This document shows positions 7,645 to 15,678 of a stretch of 63,219 nucleotides of DNA, in pieces. The notes beneath the pieces were generated by a model. It ran no database searches and was not told the DNA's origin. It saw nothing but the letters and a program-made list of their open reading frames with translations. The stretch comes from JAILLW01 sp045629045. Its GTDB lineage: Bacteria > Bacillota > Clostridia > Lachnospirales > Lachnospiraceae. Where the stretch lies: contig JAZQQM010000023.1 in assembly GCA_045629045.1 (NCBI GenBank), positions 1-63,219 on the forward strand. Direction: 5' to 3'. How positions within the stretch are numbered: the first letter of the stretch is position 1; each line of letters opens with the position of its first letter. The position numbers and the translations under genes are program-made.

Positions 7645-9132
7645 TCACCCTTTGATAAATATATCCTTTTTCATCTTTTTGCATATTCTCTGAACAGCAA
7701 ATTTACCGCTGGCAACAGCCACCGGAAGTCCTCCCGGAGAGTATGTCCACTGGCCTGCGGGAAATACATTGGATATCTTTTTTATTTTACCATTAAGTAT
7801 AACCTGTTTTCCACCCGGTGTGGTTGTAAAACTCATATAACTTCCATGGTATGCATTACAGTATCTTTCATAGGTAAGAGGTGTCCACGTATCAAGATGC
7901 TCAATATTCCCTTCAAGTTCGGGATATGCAGTAATAATCTGTTTTATAATCTGTTCTGTCAAATCAATCTTTTTCTTTTGGTATTCTTCTTTTGACAGAG
8001 ATTTCCAATAAGCAAAATCTTTATCGGTTTGACTTATATTGATTTGAATTACATATCGATCATTATTAATATATACAGGATCGTAGTTGTACCCCTTAAT
8101 ATACATTCTATCATATGTGTTTTGCCCGAATTCCAAAGGCTCGGTTCCTATAAATACAGTTTCACCGATGTTAAAGGAAACCGGAACGGAAAAAGCTGCC
8201 TGAAAGCAACTGTATACCGGATAATTATCCTCATCTGAGTAGGCGGTCCTTAATATCTTGGGCATATATTCCAGAGGAAGCATTTTGTTAAAAAGTATAT
8301 ACGTATCCACTGCAGGGATAATGTAATCCCCCTCAATAAAGGAACCGTCATCCAGAACAATTCCGGTGGCATTTTTCTTTTCAAGGAAGATTCTGTCTAC
8401 GGCCTTTCCGTAATGGATTATTCCCCCCAGTTCTTTAAACCGCTTTTCCATACGAAGAGACATTTGAAGAGATGCTCCCATAGGAATATTTCCGTTTCCG
8501 TCAACTATAGTTGCATAGGAAACAAAGAAGGAATGTGCGCAATACCTTCCGGGAAGGTAATCCGTCAGCATTTTTCGAAGAAGTGGGTGCTTAAATTTCA
8601 TACTGTAATCATTAAGGGATATTTTGCCGAATTCCTTAAGTACCTTAGGAAAATCGGCCATCTTCCTACCGATTTCGAAGTAATCCTTCAGATTATACAT
8701 CTCCATAGGTTTTTTGACAGGGAATTGGCACTGCCTTGAATATTCCACATACTTAAGCATTTTTTCAATTTCAGCAGTATCTTCAGGCGATAAAGCAAGG
8801 AGTTCTTTCCTTGTTCGGTCAAGATCGGTCCAAAGGGTAGCTCTTTGTCCGTTATATTCCGTAGAATAGAAAGAATTAACCGTCGCGTATTCGGTATCAT
8901 CCGAAAGCGCTCCCACGGTTTTCCATATTTCATAAAGATCGGTTCCTTTTCTTGTACCGGTCAGCCAGTGAATACAGTTATCAATATGGTAACCCTTACG
9001 GTTCCAACCCATGCATTCGCCTCCGGGCAAAGGATTCTTTTCGTATATTTCAGCCTCAAAACCTGCCCTCTGTGCAAAAATTCCTGCAGATAATCCGGCT
9101 ATTCCGCCTCCTATAATGATTACTTTACTCAT
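7645..9132 (-). CDS. Phytoene desaturase/CrtI-like FAD-dependent oxidoreductase
   Basis: A 495-residue flavoprotein with an N-terminal dinucleotide-binding motif GGGIAGLSAGIFAQRAGF followed by the PGGECMGW loop typical of the CrtI/phytoene desaturase/retinol saturase group. The C-terminal FAD-binding segment AGQWTYSPGGLPVAVASGK is also present. Members act on isoprenoid or lipid-like substrates, but many in gut Firmicutes have no assigned reaction. No carotenoid synthesis genes are visible nearby. AAAGGA precedes the ATG. First gene of a two-gene operon with the TetR regulator. Confidence 0.9.
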   Translation of the reverse strand: MSKVIIIGGGIAGLSAGIFAQRAGFEAEIYEKNPLPGGECMGWNRKGYHIDNCIHWLTGTRKGTDLYEIWKTVGALSDDTEYATVNSFYSTEYNGQRATLWTDLDRTRKELLALSPEDTAEIEKMLKYVEYSRQCQFPVKKPMEMYNLKDYFEIGRKMADFPKVLKEFGKISLNDYSMKFKHPLLRKMLTDYLPGRYCAHSFFVSYATIVDGNGNIPMGASLQMSLRMEKRFKELGGIIHYGKAVDRIFLEKKNATGIVLDDGSFIEGDYIIPAVDTYILFNKMLPLEYMPKILRTAYSDEDNYPVYSCFQAAFSVPVSFNIGETVFIGTEPLEFGQNTYDRMYIKGYNYDPVYINNDRYVIQINISQTDKDFAYWKSLSKEEYQKKKIDLTEQIIKQIITAYPELEGNIEHLDTWTPLTYERYCNAYHGSYMSFTTTPGGKQVILNGKIKKISNVFPAGQWTYSPGGLPVAVASGKFAVQRICKKMKKDIFIKG

Positions 9133-9181
9133 GTTTTTCTTTTCCTTTCATGCTGACTATATATTCGATAATTCATTTGGT

Positions 9182-9238
9182 TGAATACTTATTCAATGAA
9201 TGTATATTCAATATAGTCCAATAAACCAATAATGTCAA
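9182..9238 (-). promoter_or_regulatory. Promoter with tandem palindromic operators for the oxidoreductase-TetR operon
   Basis: Minus-strand TTGACA (9233-9238) and TATATT (9210-9215), spacer 17 nt. Directly downstream are two 14-bp palindromes with arms TGAAT/ATTCA, at 9182-9195 and 9197-9210, centred 15 bp apart. Site 2 touches the -10 box. This layout suits steric repression by the adjacent TetR protein. Confidence 0.8.
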
Positions 9239-9246
9239 CTTGAATT

Positions 9247-9272
9247 AAAAAAAGAGATGTCACCATCTCTTT
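9247..9272 (-). terminator. Terminator after pgeF
   Basis: Stem AAAGAGATG/CATCTCTTT with a 4-nt loop, followed on the minus strand by a run of T. It ends the ecf-truA-pgeF unit before the next promoter. Confidence 0.85.
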
Positions 9273-9311
9273 TAGTACCCTTTTATGAGGTAATGTATAT
9301 CAAATTGTTTA

Positions 9312-10217
9312 CTATTTCAGCCTGATAAATGCACCCAGTCCGCCCCGTCGGCCCTTAGAGGCGCGGTGTGAGAACAAAACCGTAGGATTACAGCATGTGC
9401 AAAGGCAGGTTGTCTCAATATGTTCCCGAAGTACCCCACAATTAAGAAGCACATACTCATTTGCTTTCCACAAATCAAGCTGATACTTAACTTCTGAATC
9501 TTCTGCATTGGAACCGGGCTCAGTGTGATCCTTACGCTCAAAAATATCATTCACTTCCGATTCCCTATAATAACCGCTATTGCTAAATGCCTCGTATAAG
9601 TCTTCGGAAACCTCATAACAGTCCTTGCAGATTGAAGGTCCTATAGAAGCAAGAACATCCCCGGGATTCGTACCAAACTCCTTGACCATACATTCAACAA
9701 CTTTCGCGGCTATTCCATTGCAGGTTCCCTTCCAACCAGAATGTGCCGCAGCAACCACTTGCTTAACAGGATCGTAAAAAAGAATCGGCACGCAGTCGGC
9801 CGTTGTAACGAACAAAGTAATGGTGGGGTCTTTTGTCACAAGTGCATCAACATCAAAAAAAGACTTTGGACGTGTTACATTATGGCCGGCATCGGCAGCA
9901 TCAACAACACGTACCACATTCGTATGGGTTTGGTCACCCCCTACCAGCCTTGAAGCTTCTGTTTCAAGAGCATGTGCAACCAACTTAAAATTAGTGCGAA
10001 TATTCTCCGGATTAGTCTCCAACTTATGAAACAGATTAAGTGAGGCCTGGTCTCCGGTACTCACGCCGCCATGCCTTGTGGTGTACAAAGATATAATCCC
10101 ATCCTCTTTAGCAAGCAAAGGAGACCTCAAAACAGGAAGGTCTCCTTTTACTTCTAATCTTGGTATTTGAATGTCATTTTTATAATTGATGTGGTACTCT
10201 GTTAAATTTGAATGCAT
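9312..10217 (-). CDS. pgeF: PgeF/YlmD-type multicopper-oxidase-fold (DUF152) purine nucleoside enzyme
   Basis: A 301-residue member of the DUF152/YfiH/LACC1 family. Proteins of this fold act as purine nucleoside phosphorylase/adenosine deaminase and, in E. coli, as polyphenol oxidase or peptidoglycan editing factor. Metal-site motifs are GGDQTHTN, TTADCVPILFYDP (Cys) and AAHSGWKGTCNG (His). The chosen start lies 4 nt after the truA stop with GGAAGAGTAAGG in front; the longer frame to 10289 would overlap truA by 68 nt. The C-terminus retains the CTCCNPTVLFSHRASKG motif. Confidence 0.9.
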   Translation of the reverse strand: MHSNLTEYHINYKNDIQIPRLEVKGDLPVLRSPLLAKEDGIISLYTTRHGGVSTGDQASLNLFHKLETNPENIRTNFKLVAHALETEASRLVGGDQTHTNVVRVVDAADAGHNVTRPKSFFDVDALVTKDPTITLFVTTADCVPILFYDPVKQVVAAAHSGWKGTCNGIAAKVVECMVKEFGTNPGDVLASIGPSICKDCYEVSEDLYEAFSNSGYYRESEVNDIFERKDHTEPGSNAEDSEVKYQLDLWKANEYVLLNCGVLREHIETTCLCTCCNPTVLFSHRASKGRRGGLGAFIRLK

Positions 10218-10221
10218 AACC

Positions 10222-11034
10222 TTACTCTTCCATAATTTCATATTTACTAAGCACCAGTCCCCGTGCCGGAGCCGTCGGGCCTGCAGCATTTCTGTCCATA
10301 GCTTCGATAATAGCAGGTATTTCGGAAGGGGCTATAGCACCACGTCCTACTTCCATCAAAGTTCCGGCTATAATTCGAACCATATTATAAAGGAAACCGT
10401 TTCCGGAAACACGAATGATGATATCGCGCACAGATGCACTATTTGCCGGAGTAGTTGAGGCATCCTCTGGACCGGCGTAATTTATTGAAACGTCACAGGG
10501 AATCTCAAGCACCTCAAGGGAGTATATCGTTCTGACCTTTGAATCCACCTGGGCACCTGCAGAACAGAATGAACTAAAATCATGTTCTCCTATAAAATAC
10601 GAAGCCGCCTCACGCATTAACGCAACATCAAGTTTCACATATGTATGATGATAATAGAGGCGCTTGATCGGGTCCTCTATAGGTGCATTATATATTTTGT
10701 ATTCATATGTCTTACGTGTATTACAGTGGCGGGGATGAAAATCCGGTGCCACTTCCGCAGAAGCAATTACTCTGATATCATCAGGGAGCTTGGCATTCAA
10801 TGCATATGAAAACTTCTCCCCCGGAATCATTGATTCCGTATCAAACACAGCCACGTTGCAAAGGGCATGAACCCCCGAATCGGTTCGGGAACCTCCGATT
10901 ACCTCACTGACTTCTCCGGTCAATTCATTAATTGCTCTATTAAGTTCACCCTCTATGGTAATCCCATTATCCTGAACCTGCCATCCATGATACGCTGTTC
11001 CGTCATAGGCTACCGTAAGCATAATTCTCTTCAT
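10222..11034 (-). CDS. truA: tRNA pseudouridine(38-40) synthase
   Basis: TruA isomerises uridines 38-40 in the tRNA anticodon arm. The 270-residue protein starts MKRIMLTVAYDGTAYHGWQ and carries the catalytic motif GGSRTDSGVHAL (the Asp is the nucleophile). NGFLYNMVRIIAGTL near the C-terminus is also family-specific. It starts 3 nt after ecfT, with little Shine-Dalgarno signal, so translational coupling is likely. The ecf-truA order is conserved in Firmicutes. Confidence 0.96.
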   Translation of the reverse strand: MKRIMLTVAYDGTAYHGWQVQDNGITIEGELNRAINELTGEVSEVIGGSRTDSGVHALCNVAVFDTESMIPGEKFSYALNAKLPDDIRVIASAEVAPDFHPRHCNTRKTYEYKIYNAPIEDPIKRLYYHHTYVKLDVALMREAASYFIGEHDFSSFCSAGAQVDSKVRTIYSLEVLEIPCDVSINYAGPEDASTTPANSASVRDIIIRVSGNGFLYNMVRIIAGTLMEVGRGAIAPSEIPAIIEAMDRNAAGPTAPARGLVLSKYEIMEE

Positions 11035-11037
11035 AAT

Positions 11038-11856
11038 TTAAAATACTGACACTACTGTCACAATGCGTCCAAAGTATATACACAAGCCAAGATAAGCAAG
11101 TAAAACTATATATCCTGCAGCATCTATACCTTTGTACTTAAGGGGCTTCATCTTGGTTCTGCCCTTACCGCCCCGATAGCATCTTGCTTCCATCGCCATC
11201 GCAAGGTCATTGGCTCTTCTGAAGGCAGAAACGAAAAGCGGAACAAGAAGAGGCACCATTGCCTTTGCCTTTTTAATAATATTGCCGCTTTCAAAGTCAG
11301 CGCCACGAGCAAGCTGCGCCTTCATTATCTTATCCGTCTCTTCAAGAAGAATAGGTATAAAGCGTAGAGCTATACTCATCATCATCGCGATTTCATGTAC
11401 GGGCACTTTGAATATTTTAAGGAATCTAAGTCCGCTCTCTAATCCGTCTGTCAGATTGTTGGGAGTTGTTGTAAGCGTCATAACCGATGAACCAACAATA
11501 AGAAAAATCAGTCGAATTGCCATCTGCGATGCGGTTGATACGCCTTCTTTGGTTATTGTGATTTTCCAAAAGCTCCATAAGGGCTCACCCGGAGTCAGCA
11601 ACAGGTTAAATATACCGGCAATAACAAGAAGTACAACTATTGCCTTCAAACCTTTTAGCATAAACTTAACCGGCACCTTGGACATGGCTATACAAAATAT
11701 CAAAAATGCAAATGCAAGCAGATATCCTATTAAATTGTTTACTACGAACAAAGATATCACATACACCAGAGTTCCGAATAATTTGACACGGGGGTCAAGT
11801 TTGTGAAGTGTGGACTCGGCAGGATAATATTGTCCTAATGTAATGTCACGAATCAT
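11038..11856 (-). CDS. ecfT: ECF transporter transmembrane component EcfT
   Basis: A 272-residue membrane protein, the shared T component of group II energy-coupling factor vitamin transporters. It has about six hydrophobic segments and the two coupling motifs of the family, here AQLARGADF and AMEARCYRG, which contact the two ATPases. It sits just after ecfA2 and before truA. No substrate-binding S component is in the window, as expected for group II systems in which S genes are scattered. Confidence 0.94.
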   Translation of the reverse strand: MIRDITLGQYYPAESTLHKLDPRVKLFGTLVYVISLFVVNNLIGYLLAFAFLIFCIAMSKVPVKFMLKGLKAIVVLLVIAGIFNLLLTPGEPLWSFWKITITKEGVSTASQMAIRLIFLIVGSSVMTLTTTPNNLTDGLESGLRFLKIFKVPVHEIAMMMSIALRFIPILLEETDKIMKAQLARGADFESGNIIKKAKAMVPLLVPLFVSAFRRANDLAMAMEARCYRGGKGRTKMKPLKYKGIDAAGYIVLLAYLGLCIYFGRIVTVVSVF

Positions 11857-11900
11857 CTTATATTTATATCTGTCCTAAAATAATTATCGCAAAACATCCT

Positions 11901-12758
11901 TTATCTCTTACGCCTCTTAAGAGCTTCGAGAATGTCGGCGACCGCTTCATCAATGGTCGTTGCCGTAGTTTTAACATCCAATCCCCGCTCTTTTAGTTCA
12001 TTTACTATATATGTAACCTCCGGAGCACAAAGACCTATCTCTTCCAGTTCCCTGTAGTGAGGGAATACTTCCTTAGGCGTACCGTCTAAGAATATTTCAC
12101 CCTTATTCATTACGATTATTCTGTCAACATAGTTGGCAACATCCTCCATACTGTGGGATACGAGAATAATCGTAATATGTTCTTTTTCCTGTAAGGATTT
12201 GATTAATTCAAGAATTTCGTATCTTCCCTTAGGGTCAAGGCCTGCAGTGGGTTCATCAAGTACCAGAACCTTGGGTTTCATTGCAAGAACTCCCGCAATT
12301 GCCACCTTACGCTTTTCACCCCCTGACAAATCAAAGGGCGACTGATAGAAATACTCATGGGGTATTCCCACAAGCTCAAGAGCATGATAAGCAGCAAGTT
12401 CGTATTCCTTTTTACTAAGTCCCATATTCTTGGGGCCGAAACATACATCCTTAAAAACATCCTCTTCAAACAGCTGATGCTCCGGATACTGAAATACCAG
12501 TCCCACATCCCTGCGAAGGGACTTACGGTCATAATCCGAATCATTAATATCTGCACCGTTATAGTACACATTGCCCTTTGTGGGCTTAAGCAGACCGTTA
12601 AGATGCTGAACCAATGTGGACTTACCGCTTCCTGTGTGCCCGATAAGTCCGATGAACTCACCATCGTCTATCTTTGTACTTACATCCTTAAGTGCGGTCG
12701 ATTCCATACTGGTACCGCTTTCGTATGAATATGTAACATGATCTAAGATAAGTGACAT
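11901..12758 (-). CDS. ecfA2: ECF transporter ATPase EcfA2
   Basis: ATP-binding subunit of the ECF module, 285 residues. Walker A is GHTGSGKSTL, the Q-loop region is VFQYPEHQLFEEDV, the signature is LSGGEKRKVAIAG and Walker B is VLVLDEPTAGLDP. Overlaps the 3' end of ecfA1 by 16 nt, which points to translational coupling and equal output. The longer C-terminal tail and second position in the operon fit A2 rather than A1. Confidence 0.94.
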   Translation of the reverse strand: MSLILDHVTYSYESGTSMESTALKDVSTKIDDGEFIGLIGHTGSGKSTLVQHLNGLLKPTKGNVYYNGADINDSDYDRKSLRRDVGLVFQYPEHQLFEEDVFKDVCFGPKNMGLSKKEYELAAYHALELVGIPHEYFYQSPFDLSGGEKRKVAIAGVLAMKPKVLVLDEPTAGLDPKGRYEILELIKSLQEKEHITIILVSHSMEDVANYVDRIIVMNKGEIFLDGTPKEVFPHYRELEEIGLCAPEVTYIVNELKERGLDVKTTATTIDEAVADILEALKRRKR

Positions 12759-13588
12759 ATAAGCTCCTCTCTGCTTAATATGCCGTCAGGAAGATTAACT
12801 CCTGCCTTCTTAAGCTCATGTGCCAAAAGTGTAGCCTGCGGAACGTCAAGGCGAAGACTCTTAAGACGGTCTACCTTGCTGAATATTTCTCTGGGAGTTC
12901 CCTCCATAGCTACTTTACCTTTATCCATAACAAAGACCTTATCCGCATAAATGATTTCTTCCATGTAATGTGTGATAAGGATTATTGTAATATTTTCAAC
13001 ATCATTAAGTGCCCTGATTGCTCTTATAACTTCTTTGCGGCCCATTGGGTCAAGCATAGCCGTAGGTTCGTCAAGAACGATGCATTTAGGGTGCATAGCA
13101 AGCACACCGGCAATTGAAACTCTCTGTTTCTGACCGCCGGATAACTTATTGGGGCTCTTCTTGCGAAATTCATACATATTAACAGCCTTAAGCGACTCTG
13201 CAACTCTCTCCCAAATCTCCTTAGTGGGAACTCCCAGATTCTCGGGGCCGAATCCCACATCCTCTTCCACAACTGTGGCAATAATCTGATTATCGGGGTT
13301 TTGGAATACCATACCTGCAGTCTGTCTTACAGGCCACAGATTCTCTTCAAGGGATGTATCCTTGCCGTCCACATACACGGTGCCTTCAGTAGGATAAAGA
13401 ATAGCATTAATATGTTTGGCAAGTGTGGATTTACCGGAGCCGTTATGACCTAGAATGGCAATAAAATCCCCCTGCTCGATGTCAATGGAAACATCGTCAA
13501 CGGCTGTCGTAATACCTTCGACATTTCCTTCTTCATCGCGCCTTATATAGTCAAATGTTAAGTTTTTCGTACTAACTATATTTTTCAT
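12743..13588 (-). CDS. ecfA1: ECF transporter ATPase EcfA1
   Basis: First ATPase of the ECF module, 281 residues, with Walker A GHNGSGKSTL, the Q-loop MVFQNPDNQIIATVVEEDV, signature LSGGQKQRVSIAG and Walker B CIVLDEPTAMLDP. The predicted transcription start is only a few nt before the ATG and no clear Shine-Dalgarno is seen, so the mRNA may be leaderless. In relatives this gene follows rplQ; here a peptidase gene and a repeat/RNA element lie between. Confidence 0.94.
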   Translation of the reverse strand: MKNIVSTKNLTFDYIRRDEEGNVEGITTAVDDVSIDIEQGDFIAILGHNGSGKSTLAKHINAILYPTEGTVYVDGKDTSLEENLWPVRQTAGMVFQNPDNQIIATVVEEDVGFGPENLGVPTKEIWERVAESLKAVNMYEFRKKSPNKLSGGQKQRVSIAGVLAMHPKCIVLDEPTAMLDPMGRKEVIRAIRALNDVENITIILITHYMEEIIYADKVFVMDKGKVAMEGTPREIFSKVDRLKSLRLDVPQATLLAHELKKAGVNLPDGILSREELICHLS

Positions 13589-13597
13589 AACCTATTA

Positions 13598-13626
13598 ATT
13601 CTACTTTATATATGGGGCTTTTGCAA
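13598..13626 (-). promoter_or_regulatory. Promoter for ecfA1 with almost no 5' leader
   Basis: TTGCAA (13621-13626) and TAGAAT (13598-13603), spacer 17 nt, minus strand. The -10 box ends 9 nt before the ecfA1 ATG, so transcription should begin about 2-5 nt upstream of the start codon. Confidence 0.65.
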
Positions 13627-13651
13627 GATTTTACGCGTTTGCAATTCATCG

Positions 13652-13719
13652 TGGATTATCGTAGGATATACTTTAGAATTTATCTTGGATTATTTCGGAA
13701 TACACTTCTGAATCAAGTA
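13652..13719. repeat. Two tandem imperfect 34-bp repeats upstream of the M15 peptidase
   Basis: Units 13652-13685 and 13686-13719 both begin TGGATTAT and share the spaced words GGA, TA-ACTT and GAAT. They lie in the divergent interval between ecfA1 and the peptidase and may hold the peptidase promoter or repeated regulator sites; no clean -35/-10 pair was found for the plus strand. Confidence 0.5.
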
Positions 13720-13749
13720 TATACTTTGCACATTAACGGAGAAATATAT

Positions 13750-14691
13750 ATGAACTTTAAGCAACTGATAAAGCCCCTGCTGGGCATTGCATTAATAATA
13801 ATTATAGCTACAGTCGGAATTAAGGTACTCACACGTAATGATACTCTTGCCGATTATGCCAGAGAAAATCCCGAGCTTGCTTATGCAACTCCCGAACCCA
13901 TACCCGACGAACCTTCTAATGACATAAATATCGTCACTCCCGTTATAGAAGCAGTTCCGGAAGTGGAAAGCACTCCTGCACCCACACCGAAAAATACAAT
14001 CGATGACATTACTAATGAAGATGATTCAACTATTGATAATTCGGAAGCCGAATCTACAGATGATACAACCGCAGGAGCTGAAAATATGAATGCCGAATCT
14101 TTTTACTTTACTGAACTTAGTGATGAAATCAAAGCAAGAATAACCGGAATCTCATATCCGGCTGATGATAAAGATATAGCTATAACCTACGATGATTTAA
14201 GATATGTTAAAGTTAAATACTATGACTTTTATGATGAAGTTCAGGACGGCGAAATAATATGCAACAAACTAATTGCACAGGATATCGTCGATATCTTCTA
14301 TGAACTGTACCTTAACGGATACCAGATTGAAAAAATCAAACTCATTGATGAATATGGCGGTGATGATACACTTTCCATGGAGGATAACAATACTTCCTCC
14401 TTTAATTATCGTGTGGTCGATAACACCACATCACTCAGCAAGCATGCATTGGGCTTGGCCATTGATATCAATCCATTCTATAATCCATATCTTGTTTTTG
14501 GAGGAAATCCCGACGGAACAGATTACATCTCTCCCAAAGGCTCCGAAAGCTTCGTAAATCGAGACCTTGATTTCGACCACAAAATCGATAAAAACGATCT
14601 TTGCTACAAACTGTTCAAAGCCCACGGCTTCACTTGGGGCGGCGACTGGAAATCCTGCAAAGACTGGCAGCACTTCCAAAAAACCTTCTAA
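13750..14691 (+). CDS. Membrane-anchored M15-family metallopeptidase (VanY/CwlK-like)
   Basis: A 313-residue cell-wall peptidase. Residues about 8-28 form one hydrophobic anchor. A Pro/Glu/Thr/Ser-rich linker rich in acidic residues follows to about residue 115, and the catalytic domain occupies the C-terminal half. Zinc and active-site motifs are SKHALGLAIDI (His, Asp) and WGGDWKSCKDWQHFQ (His near the end). Such enzymes trim D-Ala or cross-links in peptidoglycan. The start is the ATG after ACGGAG; a longer frame back to 13612 has no signal. It is the only plus-strand gene in this stretch, and its TAA stop is immediately followed by a repeat palindrome. Confidence 0.85.
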   Translation: MNFKQLIKPLLGIALIIIIATVGIKVLTRNDTLADYARENPELAYATPEPIPDEPSNDINIVTPVIEAVPEVESTPAPTPKNTIDDITNEDDSTIDNSEAESTDDTTAGAENMNAESFYFTELSDEIKARITGISYPADDKDIAITYDDLRYVKVKYYDFYDEVQDGEIICNKLIAQDIVDIFYELYLNGYQIEKIKLIDEYGGDDTLSMEDNNTSSFNYRVVDNTTSLSKHALGLAIDINPFYNPYLVFGGNPDGTDYISPKGSESFVNRDLDFDHKIDKNDLCYKLFKAHGFTWGGDWKSCKDWQHFQKTF

Positions 14692-14784
14692 TGTGACAGT
14701 AGGGACGGTTCTTTTTGTCACATTCGTTGATTTTGTGGCCTTTCTGAAAAAAGTGTGACAGTGGGGACGGTTCTTTCTGTCACA
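14692..14784 (+). repeat. 93-bp palindromic repeat module (31-31-31), left flank of RNA copy A
   Basis: Two 31-nt units (14692-14722 and 14754-14784), each with arms TGTGACA/TGTCACA around GTAGGGACGGTTCTTTT or a close variant, are separated by exactly 31 nt. Both units point the same way. The spacer matches the spacer at 57672-57702 almost perfectly. The same module occurs at 43658, 44024 (inverted), 57641 and 60631, and a single unit at 40185. Confidence 0.9.
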
Positions 14785-14806
14785 CTTTTTTGCTGTTGTG
14801 TTCAAG

Positions 14807-15037
14807 GATGAGAGCGACGGTGCCGTAATATCTATTTCATTAGGAGACGCTCTTAACGCAGTTCTTAGCAATGCACTTATCAGGCATGGGCTTGCAGGAT
14901 GCAAGCCCAAGAACTAATTGAGCCACGGATGGCGAATAGTTCGGTGCCGTGTGTTTGGGTAGCCCTTTAAATTTGCAGCGCTTAGAACTGCAAGAGCGCC
15001 GACTTGAAATAAATATTACGGCACCGCCGCTCTCATC
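14807..15037 (+). ncRNA. Candidate structured RNA element, copy A
   Basis: Arms 14807-14831 and 15013-15037 are complementary at 24 of 25 positions. Inside, CGCTCTT (14848) pairs with AAGAGCG (14992), and GCAGTTCT (14858) pairs with AGAACTGC (14984). Within that, hairpins GGGCTTGCA/TGCAAGCCC and CACGG/CCGTG flank the conserved words AAGAACTAA-TGAGCCA and GGATGGCGAATAGTTCGG. A second copy at 43756 has the same fold with compensatory base changes. No reading frame fills it. The family was not recognised; HEARO/omega-RNA-like elements are one comparison to make. Strand is assigned from the conserved single-stranded words and is not certain. Confidence 0.7.
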
Positions 15038-15058
15038 AATAACTATACTTTAATAAAA

Positions 15059-15089
15059 TGTGACAGTAAGAACCGTCCCTACTGTCACA
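15059..15089 (-). repeat. Single palindromic repeat unit, right flank of RNA copy A (inverted)
   Basis: Arms TGTGACA/TGTCACA with the inner sequence AGTAAGAACCGTCCCTAC, the reverse complement of the left-flank type. It closes the element symmetrically, but the outer spacer and second unit seen at the other locus are absent; the rplQ terminator begins 12 nt further on. Confidence 0.88.
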
Positions 15090-15100
15090 TTTTAGCAATA

Positions 15101-15130
15101 AAAAAATCCCGGACAAAAGTCCGGGATTTT
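15101..15130 (-). terminator. Terminator of the ribosomal superoperon after rplQ
   Basis: Stem AAAATCCCGG/CCGGGATTTT with a short loop; on the minus strand a T run follows. It stops read-through toward the repeat element and the ecf genes. Confidence 0.9.
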
Positions 15131-15141
15131 AATAAGTATTC

Positions 15142-15678
15142 TTATACTAACTCAAGTACAACTTCCATAGCTGCATCACCCTTACGAGGTCCGATCTTGA
15201 TGATTCTTGTGTAACCACCGTTACGGTTAGCATACTTTGTACCGTACTCATCAAAAATCTTAGCAACTAAATCAACTTCCTTAGTTCCCTTCTTTCTTCC
15301 AGCGCCTGCCGTAGGAACTTCAGTAACTGAATATAATACCTTGAGCATCTGACGACGAGCATGCAATCTTGAAGGCATATCCTTCTTGATTTCCTTCTTA
15401 ACAGTAGTGTACTTGGTAACCTTCTTACCATCTACTACTTCCTTAACACGCTTACCATCCTTGTCCTTCTCAGGAACTTTAGCATCAACAGTAACTGTCT
15501 CGAAGTTATCCTTTTCTTTAACGCCTAAAGCAATAAGTCCTTCAACAATCTTCTGAACTTCCTTTGCTCTTGCTTCTGTTGTAACAATCTTTCCATTGTA
15601 TAAAAGTGCAGTTACCTGATTACGAAGTAATGCCTTTCTCTGGTCAGATGTCTTACCTAACTTTCTGTACTTAGCCAT
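15142..15678 (-). CDS. rplQ: 50S ribosomal protein L17 with an internal extension
   Basis: L17 lines the peptide exit tunnel region of the 50S subunit. The N-terminal part (KLGKTSDQRKALLRNQVTAL, then GKIVTTEARAKEVQKIVE) and C-terminal part (NRNGGYTRIIKIGPRKGDAA) are typical. At 178 residues it is clearly longer than the usual 115-130: a Lys-rich insertion occupies about residues 62-100, between the two conserved halves. Such extended forms are known among Lachnospiraceae. Last gene of the alpha operon. Confidence 0.95.
   Translation of the reverse strand: MAKYRKLGKTSDQRKALLRNQVTALLYNGKIVTTEARAKEVQKIVEGLIALGVKEKDNFETVTVDAKVPEKDKDGKRVKEVVDGKKVTKYTTVKKEIKKDMPSRLHARRQMLKVLYSVTEVPTAGAGRKKGTKEVDLVAKIFDEYGTKYANRNGGYTRIIKIGPRKGDAAMEVVLELV

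Noticed and set aside
14807..15037. Firm naming of the RNA element as HEARO/omega-RNA
   Set aside because: Size and mobile context fit, but I cannot verify the consensus without a covariance search and no IscB-like gene is present.
14692..15089. Possible CRISPR-like spacing of the 31-nt palindromes
   Set aside because: The spacers between units are conserved rather than unique, and orientation alternates; this is a dispersed repeat, not an array.
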